Origin: Erwinia sp. SLM-02
GTDB taxonomy: Bacteria > Pseudomonadota > Gammaproteobacteria > Enterobacterales > Enterobacteriaceae
DNA: 64,000 nt
NCBI RefSeq assembly: GCF_037450285.1
Contig: NZ_JAQISN010000001.1
Coordinates: 558,001 to 622,000 of the forward strand
Direction: 5' to 3'
The notes below the pieces were generated by a model that saw only the letters and a program-made list of their open reading frames with translations, was not told the DNA's origin and ran no database searches. The translations under genes were made by a program, and so were the position numbers. Positions 25,729-33,876 of this stretch are shown here, piece after piece (positions within the stretch are counted from its first letter, which is position 1; each line of letters starts with the position of its first letter).

Positions 25729-26946
25729 ATGGAGCAGCAACGCAACTGTGAGCATTTGTGGTACGGTGCCGATATCGTCACCATGCGTGACGGCCAGTAC
25801 AACCTCATCAAAAACGGCGCGATTGCCGTTGACGGTCAGCAGATCGTCTGGGTCGGGCCGTATCAGGAGGCCGGGCACTTTACTCCGCAACGGACCACCG
25901 ATTTCGGTGGCGGCATCGTGACTCCCGGGCTGGTGGATTGCCATACGCACCTGGTGTTTGGCGGCGATCGCAGCCACGAATTTGAGCAGCGCCTGAACGG
26001 CGTCAGCTACAGCGAGATTGCCGCCGCAGGGGGAGGGATCCTCTCTACCGTTCGCGCCACGCGGGAATCCTCACTGGCGCAGCTGGTCAGCAGCGCCCGT
26101 CATCGGCTTGACGTACTGCTGGCGGAAGGCGTGACCACCGTGGAAATCAAGTCCGGCTACGGCCTGGAGATTGCCAGCGAACTGCGGATGCTGCAGGCGA
26201 TTCGCCAGCTCGGTCAGCAGGTTCCGGCGCAAATCAAAGCCACCTGCCTGGCCGCGCACGCGGTGCCGCCGGAGTATAAGCAAACGCCGGACGAGTGGGT
26301 GGAGGTGATTTGCCGTGAGCTGCTGCCGCAGGTGGCCGCCGGACAGCTGGCGGATGCGGTGGATGCGTTCTGCGAATATCTGGCGTTTACCCCCGCGCAG
26401 GTTGATAAGGTGTTCAACGCCGCGCAGCAGCTGGGCCTGCCGGTCAAACTGCATGCCGAGCAGCTGTCATCGCTGGGCGGCGCTGCGCTGGCCGCCCGAT
26501 TTAACGCGCTGTCGGCGGATCATCTGGAATACGCCACCGAAAGTGACGTTGCGGCAATGGCGCAGAGCGGCACGGTTGCGGTGCTGCTGCCGGGCGCTTT
26601 CTATCTGCTGCGGGAAACCCAGCGGCCGCCGGTGGCGCTGTTCCGTCAGTACGGCGTGCCGATGGCGCTTGCCAGCGATGCCAATCCGGGTACGTCTCCG
26701 GCCCTGTCGCTGCGGCTGATGTTGAATATGGGCTGTACGCTGTTTGGGATGACGCCGGAAGAAGCGCTGGCCGGCGTTACGCTTCACGGTGCGCGGGCGC
26801 TGGGCCTGGCCGACACTCAGGGGTCGCTGGAGGCAGGCAAACTGGCAGATTTTGTTCACTGGCCGCTGGAACGCCCGGCGGAGCTGGTTTACTGGCTTGG
26901 CGGGCAGCTGCCCTGCCGGGTTATTTTCCGAGGAGAAGAACGATGA
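25729..26946 (+). CDS. hutI: Imidazolonepropionase
   Basis: HutI opens the imidazolone ring to give N-formimino-L-glutamate, the third pathway step. The 405-residue amidohydrolase-superfamily enzyme has VTPGLVDCHTHLVFGGDRS (metal HxH and substrate arginine), VEIKSGYGL, ATCLAAHAVP, KLHAEQLSSLGG and ALASDANPGTSP with the last metal Asp. The ATG at 25729 has GGGAGAGG just upstream; a GTG at 25717 is an alternative giving 409 residues. It is divergent from hutF and overlaps hutG by 4 bp. Confidence 0.97.
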   Translation: MEQQRNCEHLWYGADIVTMRDGQYNLIKNGAIAVDGQQIVWVGPYQEAGHFTPQRTTDFGGGIVTPGLVDCHTHLVFGGDRSHEFEQRLNGVSYSEIAAAGGGILSTVRATRESSLAQLVSSARHRLDVLLAEGVTTVEIKSGYGLEIASELRMLQAIRQLGQQVPAQIKATCLAAHAVPPEYKQTPDEWVEVICRELLPQVAAGQLADAVDAFCEYLAFTPAQVDKVFNAAQQLGLPVKLHAEQLSSLGGAALAARFNALSADHLEYATESDVAAMAQSGTVAVLLPGAFYLLRETQRPPVALFRQYGVPMALASDANPGTSPALSLRLMLNMGCTLFGMTPEEALAGVTLHGARALGLADTQGSLEAGKLADFVHWPLERPAELVYWLGGQLPCRVIFRGEER

Positions 26947-27731
26947 ACGCTTTTGAGTTTCACGCCGGTAAGCTTCCGCTGCTGCTGAGTATTCCCCACG
27001 CCGGTACGTTACTGACGCCGGAAGTGAAGGCCGGGCTGAGCGATGCGGCGAAAGGATTGCCGGATACCGACTGGCATATCCCGCAGCTGTACAAATTTGC
27101 CCGTGAAATGGGTGCCAGCGTGCTGGTCGGCAACTATTCGCGTTTTGTGATTGACCTGAATCGCCCGCCGGATAACCAGGCGCTGTACACCACCGCGACC
27201 ACCGGGCTGTATCCGGAAACGCTGTTTGACGGCACGCCAACCTTTAAGCCGGGAATGACCCCGACGGCGGCACAGCGGGCGGGCTATCTGCAAAACATCT
27301 GGCAGCCGTATCATGACCAGATCCGCCTGGAACTGGCGCGCATCCGCCGCCAGTTTGGCTATGCACTGCTGTTTGATGCGCATTCCATCGCTTCACGGGT
27401 GCCGCGACTGTTTGAAGGCCAGCTGCCGGACCTGAATCTGGGCACCAATGACGGGGCGAGCTGCAGCCCGGAGATTGCGGCGCATCTTACGGCCGTCTGT
27501 GATGACCAGTCTCGCTTCAGCTGGGTGATCAACGGTCGATTCAAGGGCGGATACATTACCCGCGCCTACGGTAAACCGGCGGAGAATCAGCATGCGGTAC
27601 AGCTGGAGCTGGCGCAGTGTAACTATATGGATGAGCGGCCGCCGTTTGCCTGGCGAGGTGATAAAGCCCAGCATTTACAGGTGGTGCTGAAGCAGATTGT
27701 CGATACGCTATTGCGTGAAGGTAAACAGTAA
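26943..27731 (+). CDS. hutG: N-formylglutamate deformylase
   Basis: HutG hydrolyses N-formyl-L-glutamate to glutamate and formate, the last step of the HutF route. The 262-residue protein fits the N-formylglutamate amidohydrolase family (SIPHAGTLLTPEV, SRFVIDLNRPPDN, LLFDAHSI, FKGGYITRAYG). It is unrelated to the arginase-like formimidoylglutamase also called HutG in Klebsiella and Salmonella. The start overlaps the hutI stop, so hutI-hutG are coupled. A long imperfect inverted repeat follows, but no clear terminator. Confidence 0.95.
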   Translation: MNAFEFHAGKLPLLLSIPHAGTLLTPEVKAGLSDAAKGLPDTDWHIPQLYKFAREMGASVLVGNYSRFVIDLNRPPDNQALYTTATTGLYPETLFDGTPTFKPGMTPTAAQRAGYLQNIWQPYHDQIRLELARIRRQFGYALLFDAHSIASRVPRLFEGQLPDLNLGTNDGASCSPEIAAHLTAVCDDQSRFSWVINGRFKGGYITRAYGKPAENQHAVQLELAQCNYMDERPPFAWRGDKAQHLQVVLKQIVDTLLREGKQ

Positions 27732-27898
27732 TCCCGTCTGGCCGGTTTGCAGGAGATTCTAAAGGGGATTTTTTAGCCGGCCAAATTGTGAAACACCGCC
27801 GCATGGATATGTGGCGGTACACTTCCGTTCTGCCGCCACGGATTATTCGGTTCTTTCACGTCCGAATCCTGATGAGCAGTAGAAACATTTATCTTTAA

Positions 27899-28420
27899 CT
27901 ACAGCAGCAGCGCTTCAATATCGCGCCAGCTGTCCACCCGACGATAGCCGGTGACATGCCGGTTGTGTGGGGCGGTGTAGAGAATGCCTTCTCCGCAAAA
28001 ATCGACGAAATTAATCGCGTTATCATCAATCATATAGTCGGCATTGATGATGCTTTTATTTCCGCAGAACACAATATGGCTGGGTTTGATAGCCGGGAAG
28101 TGCGTATTCAGCCAGCGGAATTTCGCATTGAATGACGCGGGTACCTGCATCGCGGCGGTGGTAATAAAAATCTCATAGTGCTTGCTGAGACTGGCAATAA
28201 CGCGCTGACTGTCGGGGATCACCGCCAGGTCGGCAAAAAAATCCGGATGCCCGGCCAGTTCGAAGATCTCTTCCAGCTTTTCCGGATCGTCCTGATGCAG
28301 GTCAAAGAGGTTCAGTTCTTCAGGCGTGAGCTCCTGGGAGAAATGGCGGTTCCAGGTAAGCAGGATTTTAGAATGAAAGTCAGCGATAACCTCATCCATA
28401 TCAATAGCAATGCGTTTCAT
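27899..28420 (-). CDS. 5'(3')-deoxyribonucleotidase-like HAD phosphatase
   Basis: The 173-residue protein resembles the NT5C 5'(3')-deoxyribonucleotidases, HAD-superfamily enzymes that dephosphorylate (deoxy)nucleoside monophosphates. Motif I is IDMDEVIADFHS with the nucleophile Asp7 and general acid Asp9. Motif II is in FITTAAM, and a late acidic motif is MIDDNAINF. The start at 28420 is chosen because GGAG lies 6 bp upstream; two extra codons precede it in frame. It is a single gene, downstream of the terminator of the putative sRNA on the same strand. Confidence 0.9.
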   Translation of the reverse strand: MKRIAIDMDEVIADFHSKILLTWNRHFSQELTPEELNLFDLHQDDPEKLEEIFELAGHPDFFADLAVIPDSQRVIASLSKHYEIFITTAAMQVPASFNAKFRWLNTHFPAIKPSHIVFCGNKSIINADYMIDDNAINFVDFCGEGILYTAPHNRHVTGYRRVDSWRDIEALLL

Positions 28421-28455
28421 AATCACTCCATGATGGTTTAAACGCCTAGCATATC

Positions 28456-28536
28456 AAAAAAAAGCCAGAAGCAGGGCTTCTGGCTAAAAAAGACTCAGGT
28501 ACGGTCAGGAGGGTAATTTCGCAGTGTTCCTGCCGT
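28456..28536 (-). ncRNA. Putative Hfq-type small RNA (~81 nt)
   Basis: On the minus strand a -10 box TATGAT (28548-28543) has a weak -35 (TTTTCT) 16 bp upstream. Seven nucleotides downstream, at 28536, a hairpin begins: ACGGCAGGA pairs with TCCTGACCGT with one bulge (28536-28501). A single-stranded linker with TCTTTTTT follows, then a perfect 10-bp stem AGCCAGAAGC/GCTTCTGGCT (28485-28476 and 28472-28463) and eight T residues. The order (promoter, 5' stem, U-rich linker, rho-independent terminator) is that of Hfq-binding sRNAs. I do not recognise the sequence as a known family. No protein reading is convincing. Confidence 0.55.
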
Positions 28537-28789
28537 GACGCCATCATACGCGGGCGTGGAAAAGAGAAAACCGCATAAGCTTGATGAAGACCTTCAAAAA
28601 ATATGATGGATATCACCGCGAAACCCTCATTTTGATTGTGCCTGACTCCAATCACAGCCCAACTCACCGCCCTGTCATTTCGCCAACGCCGTCATCCTTT
28701 TGAAATATTTGCACACATCTATTTCCCTTTTTTTACTTAACCACCCCGAGATTTGGTCCCGGAAATTTGCTGCAATATTTAGTCGTAAG

Positions 28790-28804
28790 TGATAATCATT
28801 ATTA
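28790..28804. promoter_or_regulatory. fepA: Fur box-like site
   Basis: TGATAATCATTATTA is a 7-1-7 inverted repeat with one mismatch, the core of the ferric uptake regulator consensus. It lies about 100 bp before the start of the catecholate receptor gene. The rest of 28537-28902 shows no gene. Confidence 0.75.
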
Positions 28805-28902
28805 TTGTCTTTCTCTTTTCGTTTACAGGCGATGCAAATGAATTTTTACTTATAAAACAATAAGTAATTTCAAAAAAGAAAATAGGGCATTAAGGGATGA
28901 GT

Positions 28903-31200
28903 ATGGAATTCTACAGTAGAAGATTGAGCCTTATCAGTATCGCTGTCGGCATTGCACTGCTGCCGCTGAAGGGCTTTTCAGCAGAAGCTACCGCCGCAGA
29001 TGCGCAGCAAACCAGCGATAGCGCTGAGGCAAACACCAGCAAAAAAACCGAAAAAGATGCGGCATCCGGCGAGCAGTCCATGGTGGTTACCGCGCGGGTA
29101 CAGACCTTACAGGCACCCGGCGTTTCCACTATTAATGCGGAAGAAATCAAAAAGCATCCCCCCGAGCGCGACGTTTCCGAACTGATCCGCACGATGCCGG
29201 GCGTAAACCTGACCGGCAACTCCACCAGCGGCCAGCGCGGTAACAACCGGCAGGTTGATATTCGTGGTATGGGTCCGGAAAATACCCTGATTTTGATCGA
29301 CGGTATGCCGGTATCCAGCAAGAACTCGGTGCGCTACGGCTGGCGCGGCGAGCGTGATTCCCGCGGCGATACCGCGTGGGTTCCACCGGAAATGATTGAA
29401 CGCATTGATGTCCTGCGCGGCCCGGCTGCGGCGCTGTACGGCAGCGGCGCGGCGGGCGGGGTGGTCAATATCATCACCAAACCGGCGACCAAAGACTGGC
29501 ACGGCAGTTTTAACACCTACTACAACGTCCCGGAGCACAAAGCGGAAGGGGCCACGCGCCGCTTTAACGGCAGCCTGGCCGGTGAGCTGGCGGATAACCT
29601 GACCTTCAAGCTGTACGGCGGCTGGGCGAAAACCCAGGCCGATGCGCAGTATATTAACGCCGGGCATGAAGCGCAGCGCACCGGAGCCTATATTGGCAGC
29701 GTACCGTCCGGACGCGAAGGGGTGAAAAACGAAGATATCAACGGCTCGCTGCGCTGGGAATTTATTCCGGGACAGGCGCTGGAGCTGGGTGCCGGATTTA
29801 GTCGTCAGGGCAACATTTACGCCGGCGATACGCAAAATACCAACACCAACACGCTGGTACAGAAGTACTACGGTAAAGAAACCAATATTCTGTATCGCCA
29901 GAACGTCAGCCTGAAGCACACCGGTGCCTGGGATAACGGCGTGACCACCACCAACTACATTCAGTACGAGCGCACGCGCAATACCCGTCTGAATGAAGGC
30001 CTGGCAGGGGGAACGGAAGGGATCTTTAATACCACCGATGAAGGCTTCTCCACCATTAATCTGGCGGATACCAACGCGCATACCGAGTTTAACGTGCCGC
30101 TGGACCTGCTATTCCAGCAGACGCTGACTCTGGGCGGAGAATGGAACCATCAGCAGATGAAGGATCCGACCTCGAACACGCAGAATGCCGCCACGGCGGG
30201 CAGCGTCGAGGGTGTTTCCGCCACCGGCCGCAGCGTTTACAGCTCAGCGGATCTCTACTCGCTGTTTGCCGACGATAATATTGAGCTGACCGAGACCACG
30301 ATCCTGACGCCGGGTATTCGCTTTAACTACCATTCGATTACCGGCAGCAACTTCAGCCCGTCGCTGAACCTGTCACAGGAACTGGGCAACGACTTTACCC
30401 TGAAAATGGGTATTGCCCGCGCCTACAAGGCACCGAACCTGTATCAGACCAACCCGAACTATATCCTGTACAGCAACGGCCAGGGCTGCTACGCCAGCGC
30501 CGCCGCCTGTTACCTGCAGGGTAATGACGATCTGAAGGCGGAAACCAGCATCAATAAAGAGATCGGGCTGGAATACCATCACGACGATTATCAGGCGGGC
30601 CTGACCTACTTCCACAACGATTATCGCAACAAGATCGAAGCGGGTTATGCGTCGGAATACAGCGTCGGTACGACCGATGTGTATAAGTGGGAGAACGTGC
30701 CGCGCGCGCTGATCCAGGGTCTGGAAGGTACGCTGAACTTCCCGATTACCGACAGCGTCTCAATGAAGAATAACTTCACCTATATCATTGAGAACAAGAA
30801 CAAGAAAACCGGCGATTATCTGTCGATTATTCCAGAGTACACCATCAACTCTACGCTGGAGTGGCAGGCGATGAACGATCTGTCCCTGCGTGGCACCATG
30901 GCCTGGTACGGCGTGCAGAAGCCGAAGAAGTACAACTACAAGGGCGTGGCAGCAACGGGTAGCGAAACCAACGAGCTGAGTCCGTATGCGCTGTTTGGTC
31001 TGAGCGCGACCTATACCGTCAATAAGTATGTGGATGTGACTGCGGGGATTGATAACCTGCTGGATAAACGCCACTACCGTGCGGGTAATGCGTCGACTAC
31101 CGGTAATGCGACGACCGGTGCATATCTGTATGGTGCGGGTGCTGAGACGTATAACGAGTCGGGCAGAACTTACTTTATGTCGTTGAATACGCACTTCTGA
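28903..31200 (+). CDS. fepA: TonB-dependent catecholate siderophore receptor (FepA/IroN group)
   Basis: This outer-membrane, TonB-gated receptor probably imports ferric enterobactin or a related catecholate. The ~765-residue precursor has a signal peptide ending FSA, a TonB-box-like SMVVTA, and a plug domain nearly matching FepA/IroN (GQRGNNRQVDIRGMGPENTL, WRGERDSRGDTAWVPPEMIE, RIDVLRGPAAALYGSGAAGG). The 22-strand barrel ends TYFMSLNTHF with terminal Phe. Two cysteines in GQGCYASAAACYLQG match a surface-loop disulphide of the family. I start at 28903, where AGGG is 6 bp away; ATG at 28897 is an alternative. No siderophore biosynthesis or permease genes are near. It stands where E. coli carries fiu, before rlmF. 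Confidence 0.92.
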   Translation: MEFYSRRLSLISIAVGIALLPLKGFSAEATAADAQQTSDSAEANTSKKTEKDAASGEQSMVVTARVQTLQAPGVSTINAEEIKKHPPERDVSELIRTMPGVNLTGNSTSGQRGNNRQVDIRGMGPENTLILIDGMPVSSKNSVRYGWRGERDSRGDTAWVPPEMIERIDVLRGPAAALYGSGAAGGVVNIITKPATKDWHGSFNTYYNVPEHKAEGATRRFNGSLAGELADNLTFKLYGGWAKTQADAQYINAGHEAQRTGAYIGSVPSGREGVKNEDINGSLRWEFIPGQALELGAGFSRQGNIYAGDTQNTNTNTLVQKYYGKETNILYRQNVSLKHTGAWDNGVTTTNYIQYERTRNTRLNEGLAGGTEGIFNTTDEGFSTINLADTNAHTEFNVPLDLLFQQTLTLGGEWNHQQMKDPTSNTQNAATAGSVEGVSATGRSVYSSADLYSLFADDNIELTETTILTPGIRFNYHSITGSNFSPSLNLSQELGNDFTLKMGIARAYKAPNLYQTNPNYILYSNGQGCYASAAACYLQGNDDLKAETSINKEIGLEYHHDDYQAGLTYFHNDYRNKIEAGYASEYSVGTTDVYKWENVPRALIQGLEGTLNFPITDSVSMKNNFTYIIENKNKKTGDYLSIIPEYTINSTLEWQAMNDLSLRGTMAWYGVQKPKKYNYKGVAATGSETNELSPYALFGLSATYTVNKYVDVTAGIDNLLDKRHYRAGNASTTGNATTGAYLYGAGAETYNESGRTYFMSLNTHF

Positions 31201-31249
31201 TAACAGCGGTGGGCGAGGGTATCTCGTTCGCTGGTTGTGTGTGATAAGG

Positions 31250-31279
31250 CCGCTATCCGTTTGGATGGCGGTTTTTTTT
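31250..31279 (+). terminator. fepA: Intrinsic terminator of the receptor gene
   Basis: CCGCTATCC at 31250-31258 pairs with GGATGGCGG at 31263-31271 (one G-U pair) and is followed by eight T residues. Confidence 0.85.
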
Positions 31280-31301
31280 CGATTGCGCTGTGGCGGAGTT
31301 T

Positions 31302-31622
31302 GTCGCCCAGCCTCTGCGGCTGCTTGGTGATTCTCGTGCCTGATGGCGTTTGCAACAGTTGTGTTTTTCGCTGGCTGGCTGTTCCCCTGCCCGGACGGTC
31401 CTCGCGCCGCTTTGCGGTCCCTTCACTTCGTTCGTCAGCCTGTCGGACCGCCACAGACGCGCGTCCTGCGCGGCTGTGCCTTTCGTCCACTTCCCTGTGG
31501 CCGAATCCTGGCTTCCTCTCTACGTTCAGCGCTGCGGATTATCCGGGCAGGGGAACAGCCAGCCTGCTGTATAACTTCGGAGTGATATGCAGCATACCCG
31601 GCAGCCTCAGAGGCTGGGCGAC
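31302..31622 (+). repeat. Repeat copy A: nested inverted-repeat element
   Basis: The outer arms are 22 bp (31302-31323 and 31601-31622, starting GTCGCCCAGCCTCTG) and pair with one mismatch. Inside lies a second element bounded by perfect 22-bp arms at 31373-31394 and 31543-31564 (GGCTGGCTGTTCCCC...). Its body is shared with copies B and C; 31396-31450 matches 31732-31786 of copy B with one mismatch in 55 bases. Short open frames here are by-products of the GC-rich repeat. Confidence 0.85.
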
Positions 31623-31705
31623 CGCTAATGACAGCGCTCGCTGTTTTGAATCATTGAATGAGATAAAGAAATGCAACGGGATTGAGGAGTGATGCATCGG
31701 ATATT

Positions 31706-31905
31706 GTCGCCCACCCTCTGCGGTTGCCGGGCGGTCCTCGCGCCGCTTTGCGGTCCCTTCACTTCGTGCGTCAGCCTGTCGGACCGGCTCAGACGGCACA
31801 TCCGTGTGCCGACCGAGCCTTGCGCCCGCGTCCTGCGGGCTTATCCTGGCTTCCTTTCTCCGTTCAGCGCTGCGGATTACCCGGCAACCGCAGAGGTTGG
31901 GCGAC
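31706..31905 (+). repeat. Repeat copy B (200 bp, 25-bp inverted arms)
   Basis: Arms at 31706-31730 and 31881-31905 begin GTCGCCCACCCTCTGCGG and pair with one mismatch in 25. The arm sequence belongs to the same type as the outer arms of copy A, but the body matches the inner element of copy A. The 37 bases after the right arm (31906-31942) repeat those after copy A (31623-31659) with two differences. Confidence 0.87.
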
Positions 31906-32017
31906 CGCTAACGACAGCGCTCGCTGTTTTGAATCATCGAATACTACGAAGAAGCCGATTTAGACAAGAGATCGTTAAGCAGTTTTTTTAGACAGGTAAC
32001 TCAATGATTAACTCACA

Positions 32018-32070
32018 AACTGGTGGCTTCCCCGATTGTGAAATCCACCGCGCGGAGTGAAGGAAGGGAG
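32018..32070 (-). repeat. Repeat copy D: one-armed remnant
   Basis: About 53 bp beginning AACTGGTGGCTTCCCCGATT match the left end of copy C, and about 30 bp upstream of both (CAATGATTAAC in each) are also alike. The other arm is missing. Confidence 0.6.
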
Positions 32071-32192
32071 TCAATATTTAACGGCAATGCAAGGTTAGTG
32101 CGACTCACCACGATTGTGGTTCAAAGCAGCCGAACGAAAAAACAATCGATTGAAGAAATGTTTTAAACAGGCAACACAATGATTAACCAGCA

Positions 32193-32388
32193 GACTGGCG
32201 GCTTCCCCGATTGGGCAATCCACAGCGCTGAACGAAGAAAGGAAAGCCAGGATTCTCCAGCAGGGAAGCTGGAGAAAGGTGCAGCCGGGCCATGGAGGGC
32301 CCGTCTGCACCGGTCCGACGGGCTGGCCGTCGTAGTGAAGGTATCGCGAAGCGACGCGAGGACCGCCCGAGCGGGGAAGCCGCCAGTC
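32193..32388 (-). repeat. Repeat copy C (196 bp, inverted orientation)
   Basis: Arms at 32193-32215 and 32366-32388 (GACTGGCGGCTTCCCCG...) pair with two mismatches in 23. The reverse complement of the body resembles copies A and B (GCGGTCCTCGCG, CTTCACT, GTCGGACCG, AATCCTGGCTT, GTTCAGCGCTG). The 117 bases from here to the end of the efflux operon hold no feature I can name. Confidence 0.82.
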
Positions 32389-32505
32389 AGCGCAATCACC
32401 GCGCTGACAGCAACCACAGCAATCACCTTAGCTGCAGGCAACCCTAAACAACAGTCACTAAACCCGCAGAACATCCCCAGCCAGCTTTACCCGACCAGGG
32501 CGCGA

Positions 32506-33876
32506 TCAGCTCCCGCCCCCCAGCGACTGCCACAGCGTAATCCGGTTATCGTAATCCGTTTGCTGTAGCGCAATCAGCTCCAGCTGCGCCGACCACAGCG
32601 TACGCTGATTGGTCAGAACGGTCAGATAATCCCCGCTGCCGGCCTGATAACCGTGCAGTGACAAATCCACACTGCGCTGCGCTGCCGCCACGTACTCGCG
32701 CTGCGCATCCATCTGCTCACTCAGTGTGGCTCGGCGCGCCAGCGCATCGGCGACATCTTTAAACCCGCTCTGAATCGCCTTCTCGTAAGCTGCAATCAGC
32801 CCCTGCTTCTCCGCTTCGGCATATTTCAGCGCCGCTGCGTTGGCACCACCGGCAAACAGCGGCAGCGACAGGCTCGGTGCAAACGACCAGACGTTGGCGC
32901 CGTGGCTGAACAGGCTGGAAAGCGAACCGCTCGCCACGCCCGCACTGGACGTCAGCGACAGGCTGGGGAAGAAGTTAGCGCGCGCGGCACCGATATCCGC
33001 ATTGGCGCTCTTCAGGCTGTGCTCGGCTTCCTGCACGTCGGGACGGCGCAGCAGCAGCGAAGAAGATAGCCCCGCGGGCACCAGGGCCACCGCATTCTCT
33101 GTCAACTTATCCAGCGGACCGGGCAGCAGCGAATCCGGCAGGCTTTCACCCGCCAGCAGCGTCAGGGCGTTACGATCCTGGGCCACCAGTGTCTGATAGC
33201 TGGCCACGCTGGCGCGCGCCGACTGATAAACGGTCATCGCTTCGTTCATATCCGTGCCGTCCGCCACCCCGGCAGCCTGGCGTCGCTGGGTGATCTCCAG
33301 CGTTTTACCGGCGCTGGCCATCGTTTCCTGCGCAAGCTGCAGGTTGCTGTTATCCGCCGCCAGCGTAATCCAGGCCGTGGCGGTTTCAGCAATCAGCGTC
33401 AGCCGCGTATTCTGCGCGGTGAACTCACTGGCCAGCCAGGTCTCTTTGGCCGCCCGGCTCAGGCTGCGGTTGTGGCCAAACAGATCGATCTCGAAGCTGC
33501 TGACGCTGCCGCTGGCCTCCGCGCTGCCGGTCACGCCCGCATCGGTGGTCCGGCTACGGGTGCTGGTCAGCCCGGCATTCAGCGTCGGGAACAGGCTGGC
33601 GCGCTCTTCGCCGTACAGCGCCTTCGCCTGCTCGATATCGCTGATCGCCTTGCGCAGATCGCGGTTGCTGGCCAGGGCGCGGGCAACCACGGCTTTCAGC
33701 CGGCTGTCGCCCATCACCTGCTGCCAGTTACTGAGCACGGCCGGTGCGCTGCCGTCCGCATTCTGCCCCGGCCAGGTGGCCGGAACCGGCGCGGCGGGGC
33801 GCTGGTAATCGGGATCGAGAGACAGACAGCCCGCCAGCATCATCGACAGGGCTATCACGCTAATTCGGTACATCAT
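32506..33876 (-). CDS. RND efflux outer-membrane factor lipoprotein (NodT/OprM family)
   Basis: This is the TolC-like channel of a tripartite pump. The 456-residue precursor has a lipoprotein signal with lipobox LAGC, followed by the PDYQRPAAPVPATWPG start typical of OprM-type proteins. It contains two outer-membrane-efflux repeats rich in Ala and Gln. LLLRRPDVQEAEHSLKSANADIGAARANFFPSLSLT marks the family (given here by its ends, about residues 275-310). Its ATG overlaps the stop of the RND permease gene (TAATG), and it is the last gene of the operon. Two adjacent ATGs are possible starts. Confidence 0.94.
   Translation of the reverse strand: MMYRISVIALSMMLAGCLSLDPDYQRPAAPVPATWPGQNADGSAPAVLSNWQQVMGDSRLKAVVARALASNRDLRKAISDIEQAKALYGEERASLFPTLNAGLTSTRSRTTDAGVTGSAEASGSVSSFEIDLFGHNRSLSRAAKETWLASEFTAQNTRLTLIAETATAWITLAADNSNLQLAQETMASAGKTLEITQRRQAAGVADGTDMNEAMTVYQSARASVASYQTLVAQDRNALTLLAGESLPDSLLPGPLDKLTENAVALVPAGLSSSLLLRRPDVQEAEHSLKSANADIGAARANFFPSLSLTSSAGVASGSLSSLFSHGANVWSFAPSLSLPLFAGGANAAALKYAEAEKQGLIAAYEKAIQSGFKDVADALARRATLSEQMDAQREYVAAAQRSVDLSLHGYQAGSGDYLTVLTNQRTLWSAQLELIALQQTDYDNRITLWQSLGGGS

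Noticed and set aside
27732..27790. Possible terminator after hutG (GGCCGG/CCGGCC and AATCCC/GGGATT pairs)
   Set aside because: The loops are over 25 nt and two alternative pairings compete, so I do not call a terminator.
28446..28667. 73-codon open frame on the minus strand
   Set aside because: It passes through the terminator stem of the sRNA candidate and has no family similarity. The RNA features explain the region better.
31237..31991. Overlapping open frames of 74-151 codons between the receptor gene and the efflux operon
   Set aside because: They run through the hairpin repeats, differ in frame between copies, have no ribosome-binding sites and read as Arg/Ser/Pro-rich sequence typical of GC-rich repeat shadows.
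32018..32388. Repeat copies as a standard insertion sequence
   Set aside because: No transposase reading frame, no constant ends and no clear target duplication were seen, so an IS label is not supported.
32179..32568. 129-codon open frame on the plus strand
   Set aside because: It covers repeat copy C and the antisense of the efflux channel gene. Its sequence follows the repeat, not a protein family.
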